Shown: piece by piece, positions 32,063 to 32,171 of the stretch
How the letters are laid out: the number at the start of each line of letters is the position of its first letter
How positions within the stretch are numbered: the stretch's first letter is position 1
DNA from: an uncultured Bacteroidales bacterium
Lineage (GTDB): Bacteria > Bacteroidota > Bacteroidia > Bacteroidales > F082
Reading direction: 5' to 3'
Assembly (NCBI GenBank): GCA_905234765.1
Contig: CAJOIF010000031.1
Span: 1-32,171, forward strand
DNA: 32,171 nucleotides
Program-made: the position numbers and the translations under genes
Notes under the pieces: model-generated
Told to the model about the DNA's origin: nothing
Seen by the model: only the letters and a program-made list of their open reading frames with translations
Database searches by the model: none

Positions 32063-32171
32063 TTAATTCACATCGCAAACGAGACGGACGGAAAAACCAG
32101 CAAATCGATACTCGGTTGTTTCTTGAGTGTGAGAAACTAAGGTGTGATTGAAAACAACTCGATACGCCTTA
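32063..32171 (-). CDS. C-terminal end of a FISUMP-type protein, cut by window edge
   Basis: Thirty-five codons and a TAA stop are readable on the minus strand. The product ends YRFAGFSVRLVCDVN, the ending typical of FISUMP (Fibrobacter succinogenes major paralogous domain) proteins of Bacteroidota, in which GxSVRxV closes the domain. The 5' part lies beyond the right edge, so signal peptide, length and partner domains are unknown. A terminator follows at 31984-32030. It is a second member of the family after the lipoprotein at 11890-12945, but it keeps the canonical tail that the other lacks. Confidence 0.72.
   Translation of the reverse strand, partial: KAYRVVFNHTLVSHTQETTEYRFAGFSVRLVCDVN

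Overview
The window reads as a chromosomal segment of a Bacteroidales-type bacterium (phylum Bacteroidota). The reasons are the fused str-S10 ribosomal operon without a tuf gene, repeated promoter -7 boxes of the TAnnTTTG type instead of TATAAT, A-rich translation starts without clear Shine-Dalgarno sequences, many SPII lipoproteins, and families common in that phylum (FISUMP-type lipoprotein, CotH lipoprotein, tricorn-like protease, DUF234 ATPase). Genus cannot be fixed from the sequence alone.

Layout. (1) 1-10992, minus strand: one long ribosomal operon read right to left, rpsL-rpsG-fusA-rpsJ-rplC-rplD-rplW-rplB-rpsS-rplV-rpsC-rplP-rpmC-rpsQ-rplN-rplX-rplE-rpsN-rpsH-rplF. rplF is cut by the left edge. 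A roughly 270-nt leader and a TACTTTTG promoter box precede rpsL. (2) 11111-12982: small conserved genes of unknown role, a single-pass membrane peptide and a FISUMP-type lipoprotein, with clear terminators and promoter boxes. (3) 13067-16206: lpdA, rfbC and a lytic transglycosylase; the gaps on either side of rfbC hold two different intergenic palindromic repeats. (4) 16206-20302: a genome-maintenance group, uvrA on the plus strand facing an ung-rdgB pair on the minus strand. (5) 20380-25951, plus strand: a 43-residue lipoprotein, a probable outer-membrane protein, then a GH20 hexosaminidase and a CotH-family lipoprotein. (6) 25926-30307, minus strand: a secreted transglutaminase-like protein and a tricorn-like S41 protease. 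(7) 30341-31950: a lone AAA ATPase/DUF234 gene bracketed by two 55-bp direct copies of a hairpin repeat. (8) 32063-32171: the 3' end of another FISUMP-type gene, with its own terminator.

How the genes work together. The left third supplies the translation machinery. The uvrA/rdgB/ung group removes bulky lesions, non-canonical purine NTPs and uracil. The right third is mostly cell-envelope and extracellular functions: glycan release, peptidoglycan turnover, protein processing and surface lipoproteins. No plasmid, phage, integrase, CRISPR array, tRNA or rRNA was seen. The least ordinary items are a five-residue gap in the L5 loop that faces P-site tRNA, the repeat-flanked ATPase, the structured rpsL leader with a possible 20-codon upstream ORF, and the tiny lipoprotein paired with an outer-membrane-like protein.
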